In this document: piece by piece, positions 56,274 through 64,000 of the stretch | Position numbering within the stretch: the first letter of the stretch is position 1 | Layout of the letters: each line of letters begins with the position of its first letter | Origin: Symsagittifera roscoffensis | Lineage: Eukaryota; Xenacoelomorpha; Acoela; Convolutidae | DNA: 64,000 nt | Assembly: GCF_963678635.1 (NCBI RefSeq) | Contig: NC_087069.1 | Span: forward strand, 11,468,986 to 11,532,985 | Reading direction: 5' to 3' | Notes under the pieces: model-generated | What the model was told of the DNA's origin: nothing | What the model saw: the letters and a program-made list of their open reading frames with translations, nothing else | The model's database searches: none | Translations under genes and position numbers: made by a program

Positions 56274-56915
56274 TTAGTAAATCAACATTAGCTTACAAGA
56301 CGGGGGAACTTGACGTATCAAAGCTTCTACCTGAAGCCTATTTCTTATAGCTTTCCGAGCTTTGAGGGGTAAGCGGTTTCGCTTCTTACGTGTCTTAAGG
56401 ATGTTAAGATTAGCGCTATAACGCCTTAGAAGGAGGAGAGTCTTTAACTCAAGGGAAGGAGGCTGGTGAAGCTCTTTGTACTTCTCAATTAGTACCTGGT
56501 CCTTAGCCTTACGCTTAGAGATAAAGTCTTTAACGACGTTGAGAACGAGAATACCTGTTGAACCTAAATTTTCCTCTATATCCTCGGTTCCGTTCCGTCT
56601 ACAGTATACGATCGCACAAATGTTTGTCCTATACCTTAATAACAAATTGACAAGTTGCTCACTACTCAGCTTGCGGTTATTGTTGCTGCGGTGCCTCTTT
56701 ATCGAGTTATTAATGGCGTGCCAAATTACAAGGTCGTTACGGTGCGACAAGTAGTGATGAAGGTAGTACTGTATCGTTTTCTGAGAGTCCCTAGCGTTAA
56801 AGTTCAAACTTAAACCTGGCTTCGTAAAGCAAGTATCTTTGACGCGCTTCTGGGACGGAGCGGGAAGTTTTCGGAGCGCGTGATCCGAAAAACTAGCTCC
56901 TAGAATGAATACCAT
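56274..56915 (-). CDS. extra ORF upstream of BEL gag, possible SGNH-hydrolase-like fold, 213 aa
   Basis: This uninterrupted frame lies 84 bp upstream of gag and inside the BEL element. The first ATG gives MVFILGASFSDHALRKLP; the open frame extends 31 codons further upstream without an ATG. Three hydrophobic strand-like segments carry suggestive motifs: VFILGASFSDH (like block I, G-D-S, with Ala for Asp), DLVIWHAINNSIKRH (like the block III Asn position) and ICAIVYCRRNG. A basic Lys/Arg-rich C-terminal third follows (KTRKKRNRLPLKARKAIRNR). No clear D-x-x-H block V is seen. I infer a degenerate SGNH-like domain with an RNA-binding-type tail. BEL elements normally have no ORF here. It could instead be a captured host gene fragment or an alternative gag leader protein. 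Confidence 0.6.
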   Translation of the reverse strand: MVFILGASFSDHALRKLPAPSQKRVKDTCFTKPGLSLNFNARDSQKTIQYYLHHYLSHRNDLVIWHAINNSIKRHRSNNNRKLSSEQLVNLLLRYRTNICAIVYCRRNGTEDIEENLGSTGILVLNVVKDFISKRKAKDQVLIEKYKELHQPPSLELKTLLLLRRYSANLNILKTRKKRNRLPLKARKAIRNRLQVEALIRQVPPSCKLMLIY

Positions 56916-56986
56916 ACACTTAGGGGACCTATGCGACGGCTTCGTTACGCTTAAGTACCAATGGGGTTGGAAAATTAAGTAGGTCG

Positions 56987-57274
56987 GTTGAACTCCAACA
57001 ACACACACGGAGTAAACCGGAGGATGAAAGAATTCAACTTAACTCACTTAATATCACCGTACCTGACCACTTAACTTTACTGTCACGCAACGAAGTCAAT
57101 AATCTGACGGTCTGAAACGGCTTTGTTTTACTCGAAGCGAACTGGCTTTCAGTTTCACCAATGGTGGTGGGGGATCAGGCAAATTGGTTAAGTTCCAACA
57201 ACACTCGCGGAAGAAACCTGAGGATGAAAAAACTCAGCTTAATTTGCCTGATATTTCGCTACCAGACCACTTAA
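56987..57274 (-). repeat. 200-bp-spaced direct repeat in the BEL leader
   Basis: 56987-57074 and 57187-57274 are related copies sharing TCCAACAACAC, GAGGATGAAA, CTTAA and GACCACTTAAC at the same spacing. The left copy overlaps the open part upstream of the extra ORF. Confidence 0.75.
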
Positions 57275-57849
57275 CATAAGGTTGGTGTCATCTTACAGCA
57301 CAGTTTTGCAGAATTCTGGAGACGTTTTGAGGATTTTTTGGCAATTTTTTTTACTTTTTTCACAAAATTTTTCAGAAAATTTTGGTCAGCAGGTTCGAGT
57401 CATAAACCAATCCAAAAAACTAGTCCAGTACCTCTTGTCTAGGTTTCGATTTCACTGATTAATATTCCGTTCACATATATCCAAAAATTTTTGGTATCGA
57501 GAAAAAATGTCAAGTCAGTTTGTCTATGTACCGACTGTAAGATATTTCAGTTCAACGGAACTGTCCAAAAATTTTGGGTATAGAGAAAAATTACCGGGGG
57601 CTAGCTTGCGGAAAAATTTCTCAAGATGTATGACAGCGTATAAAAATTTATAGTACAATATGAGAGTTTTAAACTAGTCGAGTCTTACAGTTTTAATTGG
57701 AGATTGGCGACACCGGTTTTGGATTATGAAACTATCGGCCAGACGCAGAGAAGTTGTTCCATGATTGCTTCTATCACTTCCACAAAATGTCTGTAGCTGG
57801 CCTGCACTTGTCCAACTGCACTTTTTCGGTCCTTTTAACACTCTGACCA

Positions 57850-58105
57850 AAGGATGCAGACAGGGTGGACACACTGTCGTTTCGTGACAGGGTGGACTGA
57901 GTCGTTTCGAGACAGGGTGGACACACTCAAGTCCGGAAGAATACACTCGTGTCCGCAAAACTCTTGTCACACTCGTGTCCGCGAATACACTCGTGTCCGC
58001 GAAGAATACACTCGTGTCCGCGACAGGTTGGATTGAGTCGTTTCGAGACAGGGTGGACACACTCAAATCCGGAAGAATACAATCGTGCCGGCGAAACTTC
58101 TTTCG
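57850..58105 (-). repeat. minisatellite in the BEL 5' leader
   Basis: Three copies of a GACAGGGTGGAC(ACACTCAA) unit and six or more copies of ATACACTCGTGTCCGCGA-like words are interleaved with TGAGTCGTTTCGAGA. The block starts about 40 bp from the 5' LTR. Open frames here (RIHSCPR repeats) are by-products. Confidence 0.85.
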
Positions 58106-58126
58106 AGATTGAAGTATCAACAAGGA

Positions 58127-58142
58127 CCCTTGTGGAGCGCCA
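58127..58142 (-). promoter_or_regulatory. BEL primer-binding site
   Basis: On the minus strand, TGGCGCTCCACAAGGG lies 3 nt from the end of the 5' LTR. It begins with TGG, complementary to a tRNA CCA end. I cannot name the tRNA. Confidence 0.7.
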
Positions 58143-58145
58143 AAA

Positions 58146-58592
58146 TGTGGCCGCTCTAATCTCCAAACGAAAATAATTGAATCCAAATTCGTAAATTAAT
58201 AAGAGATATTTATCGGTAAATAACTCAGGCAATTGATAAATTTCGGTATTTTTCTATTGATCAGGACATTTTTAGCATCTGTTCGTTTTTGGTACAAATC
58301 GGCGCAAGCTAGCCACAAGAACCGGTCGGTAATGTCCTTGAGACAAATTGCTCTTTTTGGCGGTCAACCTTAATCAAGGCTGAACCGAATTAGAACCCAA
58401 AAACATTTAAAAGGATGTAACCTCCGTTTTTAGTATATTAATACATGGGCAGGTGGGGGACTCGAACCTACGTCAACTGTTATTTCACACATATAATCGG
58501 CGTTAGCTTACTTTGTCTTAGTCCGCTTGGCCAACTGTGCTTATTTTATATGCATCTATACTTTTGTTTTATTCTACATTTGCATTGCAACA
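58146..58592 (-). repeat. BEL 5' LTR
   Basis: 447 bp, TG...CA, the partner of 49070-49528. The tRNA-like block is at 58446-58540. Confidence 0.95.
58446..58540 (-). other. class II tRNA-like block in the BEL 5' LTR
   Basis: The A box TGGCCAAGCGG (58533-58523) and a perfect B box GGTTCGAGTCC (58468-58458) are in tRNA order on the element's sense strand, with Leu/Ser-tRNA spacing. This copy keeps a better B box than the 3' LTR copy. Anticodon and acceptor stems are not formed, so it may act as an internal polymerase III promoter or be a fossil tRNA or SINE. Confidence 0.62.
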
Positions 58593-59390
58593 CTAAGGGC
58601 GTGATACCACTTTCCCCAATTCGAAATCCAGCCATTCGCACTTTGTTTTCGCAAATTCACATTTTCGTAATTTTAATGCAACATTAGAGATATCCAGCTT
58701 TCTCAATATCTTTTCCATCATCGCAATATGTTCGATCTTAGGTCCTTTTGAAGCAATTAAGATGTCATCAGTGAATGCGCTAGCTTGGGGGAACTTCTTA
58801 AGTAAATTATGAATTACCTTTTGGAATTCCGCCGGCATTGATGTAAGTCCGTAAAATCCGTTTTTAAAACAATATGTCCCTGTGGATTTCCCACCAACTA
58901 GTGAGAAATTGCACTGCTCGATCGGTTTTTGTTCTAAGGCGACTTGTCCGTACGCATATGTGAAATCCAACATTAAAAAGTATATATTCCCCGCTTTTTT
59001 CTCCGCGATAATCTGACTTACTCCGTCTACTAATTCGTCAATATTTGGCATTTGGTACTTATTCTTGTGTACCTGCTTGTTTAAGTCTCTTGATTGCAGT
59101 GGTAATTTTATACTTCCATTGTTTTTTACTGTAACTACGATAGGAGAAACGAAAGACTTATCTGAGCATTCTTGTAATTTTACGATATGCACTTCATTCA
59201 TCAGCCGATGAATTTCCTTATCCACCTTATCTTGTAAACTGATTGGCACCCTGCGCCCTTTTTGTTGTACTGGCTTCAAATTTTCAAAAAATTCAACTCT
59301 TACTTTTGCATTCCGGATTTTCACTGTCCTTGTGAACAAATTTGGGTACAACTTACAGAAGTATATTTGCAATTCGTCATATTCCTCCTC
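58593..59390 (-). pseudogene. gypsy-type reverse transcriptase, interrupted by BEL
   Basis: A 259-codon open stretch with the RT motifs in order: FVSPIVVTVKNNGS, LPLQSRDLNKQV, LDFTYAYGQVALE (first catalytic Asp, residue 136), FYGLTSMPAEFQ and FTDDILIASKG (catalytic FTDD, 200-203), then LKLRKCEFAK. It is cut by the BEL insertion at the CTAAG duplication. The connection to RNase H resumes beyond 49065, but in a different phase, so a one-base lesion lies close to the insertion point. Confidence 0.88.
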
Positions 59391-59852
59391 CTATTGACTG
59401 ATCCCTTCCCCTGTTATTCCCATCACTTTCTTCCGCTTCACTAACTCGAGACCCAGGGTGCCCATAAGATCGCGCCCCAGGATTGACTGATGATTCATGG
59501 ATATTACTGACAATTGTGCTGGTGCTGCCCAGCCGTTTAATGACATCATCATTGTTACCTTTCCGAGTATGTTTGTTCGATTGTTATTGTAATCCAGGAA
59601 TTCATATTTTGAAGGCTGTAGTTGAATATTCACTTTACCTAACGTTATTTTTAGGTCGTTAATGCTGAAAATAGTCACTGGGGATCCACTGTCGATCCAC
59701 AACCACATCTTCTTCCCTGATTCCTCAACTTGCACGCGGGTCCCAGGGATCTTCAATTCAGTCTGATTCCTCTTCCTTTTTATTGACATTACCATGTAAT
59801 TGTCCGATCCCGACGTCATGGATTCATTTTCCCCGCACCCCTGGTGATTCAT
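59391..59852 (-). pseudogene. gypsy-type aspartic protease
   Basis: LWIDSGSPVTIF carries the active-site D-S-G (residues 54-56), and SILGRDLMGTLG is the conserved C-terminal ILG motif. The order, right after the zinc knuckle and before RT, fits gypsy elements. The frame is open but ends before RT, which is in another phase across a short gap. Confidence 0.82.
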
Positions 59853-59949
59853 TCAAGTCATTTACGTTTTGCGTACTCTGATGATGCTCATTTTCCTCCC
59901 TAACCAATCCGACTCGTCCTCGTCCCCTCCATTGGTTAGTACCTCTCCA

Positions 59950-60070
59950 ACTCCTCGACATGTTCGTTCAAAATGTCCCAATTTTCGGCAGGAGTTACAT
60001 TTTGCTCCTTTTGCAGGGCAGCTCGCGATGTGATCCAGGGTAAAATTTGGTGCGTCGCAATTCTAACACC
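59950..60070 (-). pseudogene. gypsy-type nucleocapsid CCHC zinc knuckle
   Basis: In one minus-strand frame CNSCRKLGHFERTC gives C-X2-C-X4-H-X4-C, preceded by CDAPNFTLDHIASCP. The upstream sequence is Arg/Gly/Pro-rich (near 60100-60150), as in nucleocapsid linkers. The frame differs from that of the capsid fragment. Confidence 0.7.
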
Positions 60071-60301
60071 TACGGTTATTTCCGCTTCCTCCACTACTAG
60101 TTGATCCTTGGGTGTATCCTCCACGTCCCCCACGTCCTCGACCTCGAAAAAATCCTTGTCCCCTTCTTATGTTATTTACCGGTTCCTCTTTTATTGATAT
60201 TGCCGGAGCTGTTGAAGCTGGTTTCCCGTATATGATTTGTATGCGCGCTCCCCACGTTCATAGGATAAGGCGATCCGGTAAACTTCTTCAGGTAGCTTAG
60301 T

Positions 60302-60760
60302 TCATCGTGATAATTCTCGTTGGCAATCCGACTCCCGCAAATTCATAATGAAAATGTCACGAACATTTTCGGCCGCATTTTCAAAATCACATCTACCTGC
60401 TAGGGCGCTTAGCTCAGCATGGAATTTTTCGAACGTTTCGTTCTCACGTTGTTTTCGTCCATAGAAGAGTCCCCGTTCATGTGTTACATTCCTCTCTCTT
60501 TGGAAAACATTTTGCATCTCATCTAGAACCCGTGGGTACCGCTCGGTTTTAACTTTAACCGTCGGTTTTCGTGCTTTGAATATCCGTTGCGCCTCGTCTC
60601 CGATACAAAAATATAGATTAGACTTTAACTTTTTTTCCGAATCGAGACGGTTTTTTCCATTTACTTCTGCAGGCAACGCCGTGATAGCCGCTGCATTTAG
60701 AGTACTCGCAAAATAGAAATCATCCGGATTAATATCGTACTTTGCTATCATCCCCCAGTG
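60302..60760 (-). pseudogene. gypsy-type gag capsid fragment
   Basis: This 149-codon stretch contains GLFYGRKQRENETFEKFHAE and CDFENAAENVRDIFIMNL, the pattern of retrotransposon gag capsid domains (Gln/Glu-rich helix, then DIF...L). Upstream, toward the LTR, about 100 bp of leader with no clear ATG remains. Confidence 0.72.
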
Positions 60761-60860
60761 AAATTTGATTATCCACTCCTCCCAGTAGACTGGAGGTTCA
60801 GGTATTCGTGTTTCCCGAAATGCTACTATGTTTAGTGGATTTTTCCCCCTCCTTTTTTCT

Positions 60861-60875
60861 CAGCTGGCTGCGCCA
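60861..60875 (-). promoter_or_regulatory. gypsy-type primer-binding site
   Basis: On the minus strand, TGGCGCAGCCAGCTG directly abuts the 5' LTR. The tRNA is not identified. Confidence 0.7.
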
Positions 60876-61145
60876 TGTTAAAGTCGTAAAATTTGAAATT
60901 CAAAAGGGTTGTAATAAGTTGTATTGTAGACAAACTGTTAGGCATCAAATCGATATCTTACTGTACTCTCTTATTTCAGATCGCATCGGACATTAGAGAT
61001 TGCAAGGTCAAAGCCAGCAGGTCTCCAGACAGAGAGAAGAATTGATAGCACTTAAGAGAAGAATTGATAGCACATAAACTCAAACTGGTGTCTATATAGA
61101 AGAGTTGATAGTACTTACATAAACTCAAAACTGGTCCCTATCTCA
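60876..61145 (-). repeat. gypsy-type 5' LTR
   Basis: 270 bp with intact TG...CA ends on both readings. It contains an internal direct repeat, AGAAGAATTGATAGCAC, twice, and near copies of ACATAAACTCAAA, which partly explains the length difference from the 3' LTR. Confidence 0.87.
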
Positions 61146-61149
61146 GTAG

Positions 61150-61860
61150 TTTGAGAAAGTAGATCGTTTTTTTTTTTCAAATAGACTTTTCAATGTGCGC
61201 TTTTCACCAACTTTTATGAATGCATGACGTAGGTGTGGCAAATTAACATGGCACGGAAATCCATGCAGTTAGGAATAAGGCGCGCTTATTGGTCTAAGTC
61301 ACGCATCACCAGCAGAAAAAGTAATCGAAAAATTTACCGTCTGATTCGAAATCAGTTACCTCAAATTATGGTAACAATTAACAAACAAGTCGGCCAGCTT
61401 ATTAACTGATATAGATAAGACGAAAATGGAGAGACATCAATTAAAATAAAACCCTACTCTCAGGGATTCTCTTTTTGTACTGTTTTGATATATCAGTTTT
61501 TGGCAAACGGAATCTAAAATTTTTCTAAAATTGTTTTTGGCGCCAATACTTCACTATTTTTGAAAGCTTTCAAAGTTTTCAAAAGCTTTCAAAGTTGCCC
61601 AGAAAGGCCCTTTTTGACCTGTTTTATCAAAAAATTTGCCTAGGGCGCAGATGAGTTATCTGAAACAGAGAGCCTTTTCAGTGCTTTGCAATAGCTCGGG
61701 AAAATCAAATTAGCCTACTTCAGCTCGCAAGCATTGATTGCCTTCATTGACTCCGCAACGATCAAATAATCTGAAAAATTTTGGCTGAAAATGTCTGCAG
61801 ACTTCAAAAGTAGTTTGATGGTAATTGTATTTTGATCAGATTTCCTAAGCGTCTCGCAAT
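61150..61860. other. no gene seen
   Basis: AT-rich sequence with a short tandem word GAAAGCTTTCAAAGTTTTCA near 61560. Nothing else is supported. Confidence 0.45.
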
Positions 61861-62160
61861 AGAGTATCGTGGAAAATAATCGATTATAATGGCTTAGATC
61901 GGCAGAAAATTTAGCCCATACAATCGATTTGCATGACCAATTAAACCATGAAATTTTGGATTTTTAGGGAATTAAATATATATCTTTTCAATGTTGAAAA
62001 TTTCATGGTAATCCCCTTTCCTCATCCCCTTCCCAATTAATTGCTTCCCCAAGGTCCCACCTCGCAGGTGGGATGTGAATAACGTGAATGGAGTTGTAAT
62101 CTGGGGGGAGGGGGAGTGTCTTGAAAAGAGCTTAACATGGGATGGGGCACAAAAATGGAA
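61861..62160. repeat. copy of the G-rich/ATTATAAT repeat family
   Basis: It contains AATAATCGATTATAATGG (61878-61895), the hairpin CCCACCTCGCAGGTGGG (about 62057-62073), AATAACGTGAA and a G-rich tail. The same components occur at 10260-10780, and the palindrome shares its CCCACCT/AGGTGGG arms with the inner ends of the GGCTC MITEs. Confidence 0.5.
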
Positions 62161-63640
62161 TAAGTGTATCAAAGTGTGAAGAAACTAAAATAAAAAACTT
62201 TAAAAAAATTAAGGAGAAAAGGTTGAAAACAAGATAACAATTTTACATAGTAGCCACAATAATTTTGCCATTTTGTTTTGCCATTTTGTCCGCGACATCA
62301 AACTGCTTCTCTAGGTCCGTTCATATATTCTATCTTAATGGCACCGCAGAGTGGTCGCTTGGGCAATGAGTTCAGCGGATCGACCGAGATTCATTAGAAT
62401 ACACAATCCCGAAAGGATTGAGTTTTTGGCAACTATTACGTACTGTACTCTCTTACATGCCCCTTAACGTTGTGCTATTTGAGCCGTTATAACCGCTCGA
62501 TACGATCGAACAATTTTCCAAGGGTAATTGTATTCTCATAATAAAGGACAAACACAGAAGGCTCTAGGTGACCAGAAAATATCTAATCTTCTAATAAAAG
62601 GAAAGGGTTCGAGGTTCATCAGCAAAATGCCCTAATTACGAATTAACTGCGCGCTAACTTGATTGTATAAATTTCTTCCTCTATAGAAAACCAACAAAAC
62701 ACTTGAACCCAGTAAATCCACACTACTGCCCATTTCAACCGGCTAGAATTAAAAGTGTCTCTACAGATCACCATTCTTTTAGGTACTTTAACTGATCTTT
62801 CGGACTTCAAAGTTTCTCGTTCTCTAACTCTGAGAACCAATTATCTTCTAACTTTGCTCCCGTTGTTCTTTATTCTAACGATAGGTTGTTTTTTTCTCTA
62901 TATTCTTTGTTTATTTGAATTTAAATTATAATCAGAGTTATGTCGTGCCTATAATTCCTGTTTTTTTTTTACCCAGTTCACAAGTTTTTTTCTAAATCTT
63001 CCTCTGACTTCACTCTGACGTCACTTGTTTTTACTGTATGTATCTCTAAGTGAAACGTGCAAAACTCAAGTCCAATTTCACCTCTTAACCGAATTATGTT
63101 TTATTAACCAATCGTCCAAGGTTTTTTTAGTCATCCCATTAACAATCTGAGGGTAGCTAATTTTGTGGGTAGCTAATTCATTTCAAGCATCTAAGGTTCC
63201 TGTCTCTACTCTATTCCAATCCTGACACTCTAGCTATCAGGATAACATATCTCGCTCAATGGGGGTCAAAAGGTGCAGAATTTTATCTTCGAAAATCTAA
63301 GTGAATATTCTGTCTATTTAATTCAATTAGAGAACCCATTCACCATGCCAAGCTCCCCTCACTGCAAATTTACTCTGGGACAAATTTTCTTCAGTCTGAT
63401 TTAAAATCTTTTGATAGCTCATTCGACAGCTGAGTTGAACCCAATGTTTGCTAAGTCTTCTTTGTTTAGTTCCACTACTTCCATATTACAACGTAGAAGC
63501 TGTATACCTCTCAGCTTCTTCTCCAAATGGATAAGTTCCTGCTCAATTTTTGACATGTTCATCCTTCTCAACCCCAAAGGCGCCATTTTCCGGTGTTTAT
63601 CCCGGGGTTTCCTATACAAGTTTGGCCGTGAACGCCCAAA
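62161..63640. other. unassigned sequence, less AT-rich than average
   Basis: The style differs from the surrounding DNA (balanced composition, few homopolymers). A minus-strand frame at 63419-63646 reads MVFGRSRPNLYRKPRDKHRK and MNMSKIEQELIHLEKKL, which is helix-prone and basic. It could be the start of a retroelement ORF or a host exon, but I cannot support either. A retroelement LTR or UTR is possible. Confidence 0.3.
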
Positions 63641-63837
63641 AACCAAATGAGGATCACCCGGGATTGCTCGGGGTCAATCTTCCGTATTGGGGTTCAGTTT
63701 CTTTTTAAGGTCCTACCTTCCAAGTTTCATCATATCAAATGAGGAACCAAATGAGGATCACCCGGGATTGCTCGGGGTCAATCTTCCGTATTGGGGTTCA
63801 GTTTCTTTTTAAGGTCCTACCTTCCAAGTTTCATCAT
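63641..63837. repeat. perfect 93-bp direct duplication, period 104
   Basis: 63641-63733 and 63745-63837 are identical, starting AACCAAATGAGGATCACCCG and ending CCAAGTTTCATCAT. They are separated by ATCAAATGAGG. It is either a very recent duplication or an assembly artefact. Confidence 0.92.
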
Positions 63838-64000
63838 TCAAGTTTTCTATTTTTAGGGAGTCCATTATCCCTTTTCCCGAGACACAACTGTTAATATCAG
63901 CAGAAGGGATTCGCTCTTAGTCGCCAGAGGGGTTTCATTCAAGGGGCGTTTTTTTGGGTTTGGGTTCTAGTGTTCTTTGCTGCCAAAAAATTATATGCCC

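Larger units (their letters stand above)
49070..58592 (-). mobile_element. BEL/Pao LTR retrotransposon inserted in the gypsy element
   Basis: A 9.5-kb element on the minus strand, flanked by the 5-bp duplication CTAAG (49065-49069 and 58593-58597). The LTRs are TG...CA, 459 bp (49070-49528) and 447 bp (58146-58592). By eye they differ at about a dozen positions plus a 10-bp and a 2-bp indel, so the insertion is moderately old. The layout from the 5' side is LTR, primer site, minisatellite leader, extra ORF, gag (DUF1759-type), zinc knuckles and protease (DUF1758-type), RT with YMDD, A17/RNase H region, integrase and DUF5641-type tail, polypurine tract, LTR. Confidence 0.95.
45380..61145 (-). 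mobile_element. degenerate Ty3/gypsy-type LTR retrotransposon, split by a BEL insertion
   Basis: The element runs on the minus strand from its 5' LTR (right) to its 3' LTR (left) and is flanked by GTAG at 45376-45379 and 61146-61149. Without the inserted BEL element it is about 6.2 kb. The order is LTR, primer site, gag with a CCHC knuckle, aspartic protease, reverse transcriptase, RNase H, zinc-binding integrase, integrase core, basic tail, LTR. That protease-RT-RH-IN order defines the gypsy group. Single in-frame stops lie near 47433, 46795 and 46528, and frames shift near the insertion and at a G run near 47120, so the element was probably dead before the BEL insertion. Confidence 0.88.

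Noticed and set aside
57854-58232. Frames with RIHSCPR or VFADTSV repeats
   Set aside because: They are produced by the minisatellite in the BEL leader, are open in several phases and disagree with the element's coding layout.
1-64000. CRISPR arrays, bacterial operons, rRNA genes and intact tRNA genes
   Set aside because: None was seen. Spliced genes and animal-type retroelements argue against a prokaryotic source, and no repeat-spacer pattern exists.

Overview
The window is about two-thirds A+T, with long homopolymer runs, many small dispersed repeats and GT-AG introns. It has no bacterial-style operons. A BEL/Pao retrotransposon (a group known only from animals), a Ty3/gypsy-type element, a MULE-type transposase remnant, a LINE remnant and several MITE families point to a repeat-rich invertebrate animal genome. 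I cannot place the species; a tunicate or another small marine invertebrate is only a guess. Host genes are sparse and are built from short exons. I joined exons only where splice sites and codon phases agree.

Left part (1-20 kb). A minus-strand gene for a small secreted protein lies at 101-755. A plus-strand gene at 7883-8474 encodes a related protein. Both end in a shared module, AK[N/D]HV[S/N]QFN..I.K[V/I]D, and in both the initiator codon appears to be split by an intron as AT|G. Around and between them lie a cluster of about 200-bp hAT-like MITEs with 8-bp target duplications (1.0-3.3 kb), a possible transmembrane exon (5855-5953), a degenerate tandem array of about 80-bp units (8.69-9.33 kb), a decayed LINE (12.0-13.7 kb) and a family of repeats rich in ATTATAAT with CCCGCAC/GTGCGGG ends.

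Middle (19.5-45 kb). A 5'-truncated MULE transposase (19.5-20.3 kb) is followed by a four-exon plus-strand gene (20731-29447) for a 159-residue four-helix membrane protein; every junction is in phase. Then come a TCGACC-rich minisatellite interrupted by nearly 1 kb of (GTAT)n, dispersed and inverted repeats, a broken Q-rich coding remnant (39.8-40.2 kb) and a two-exon minus-strand gene for a 77-residue secreted protein (43088-44106).

Right part (45.4-61.1 kb). An old gypsy-type element lies on the minus strand, with about 250-270-bp LTRs and target duplication GTAG. It carries several stops and frameshifts. A younger BEL/Pao element (49070-58592) is inserted in its reverse transcriptase/RNase H region, with target duplication CTAAG and LTRs of 459 and 447 bp. 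The BEL element has gag, pol and integrase reading frames in three phases. It also carries an extra 213-residue ORF upstream of gag with a weak SGNH-hydrolase-like motif layout, a minisatellite leader, and LTRs containing a class II tRNA-like block with A and B boxes. The last 3 kb contain another MITE-like repeat, a perfect 93-bp tandem duplication and unassigned sequence.
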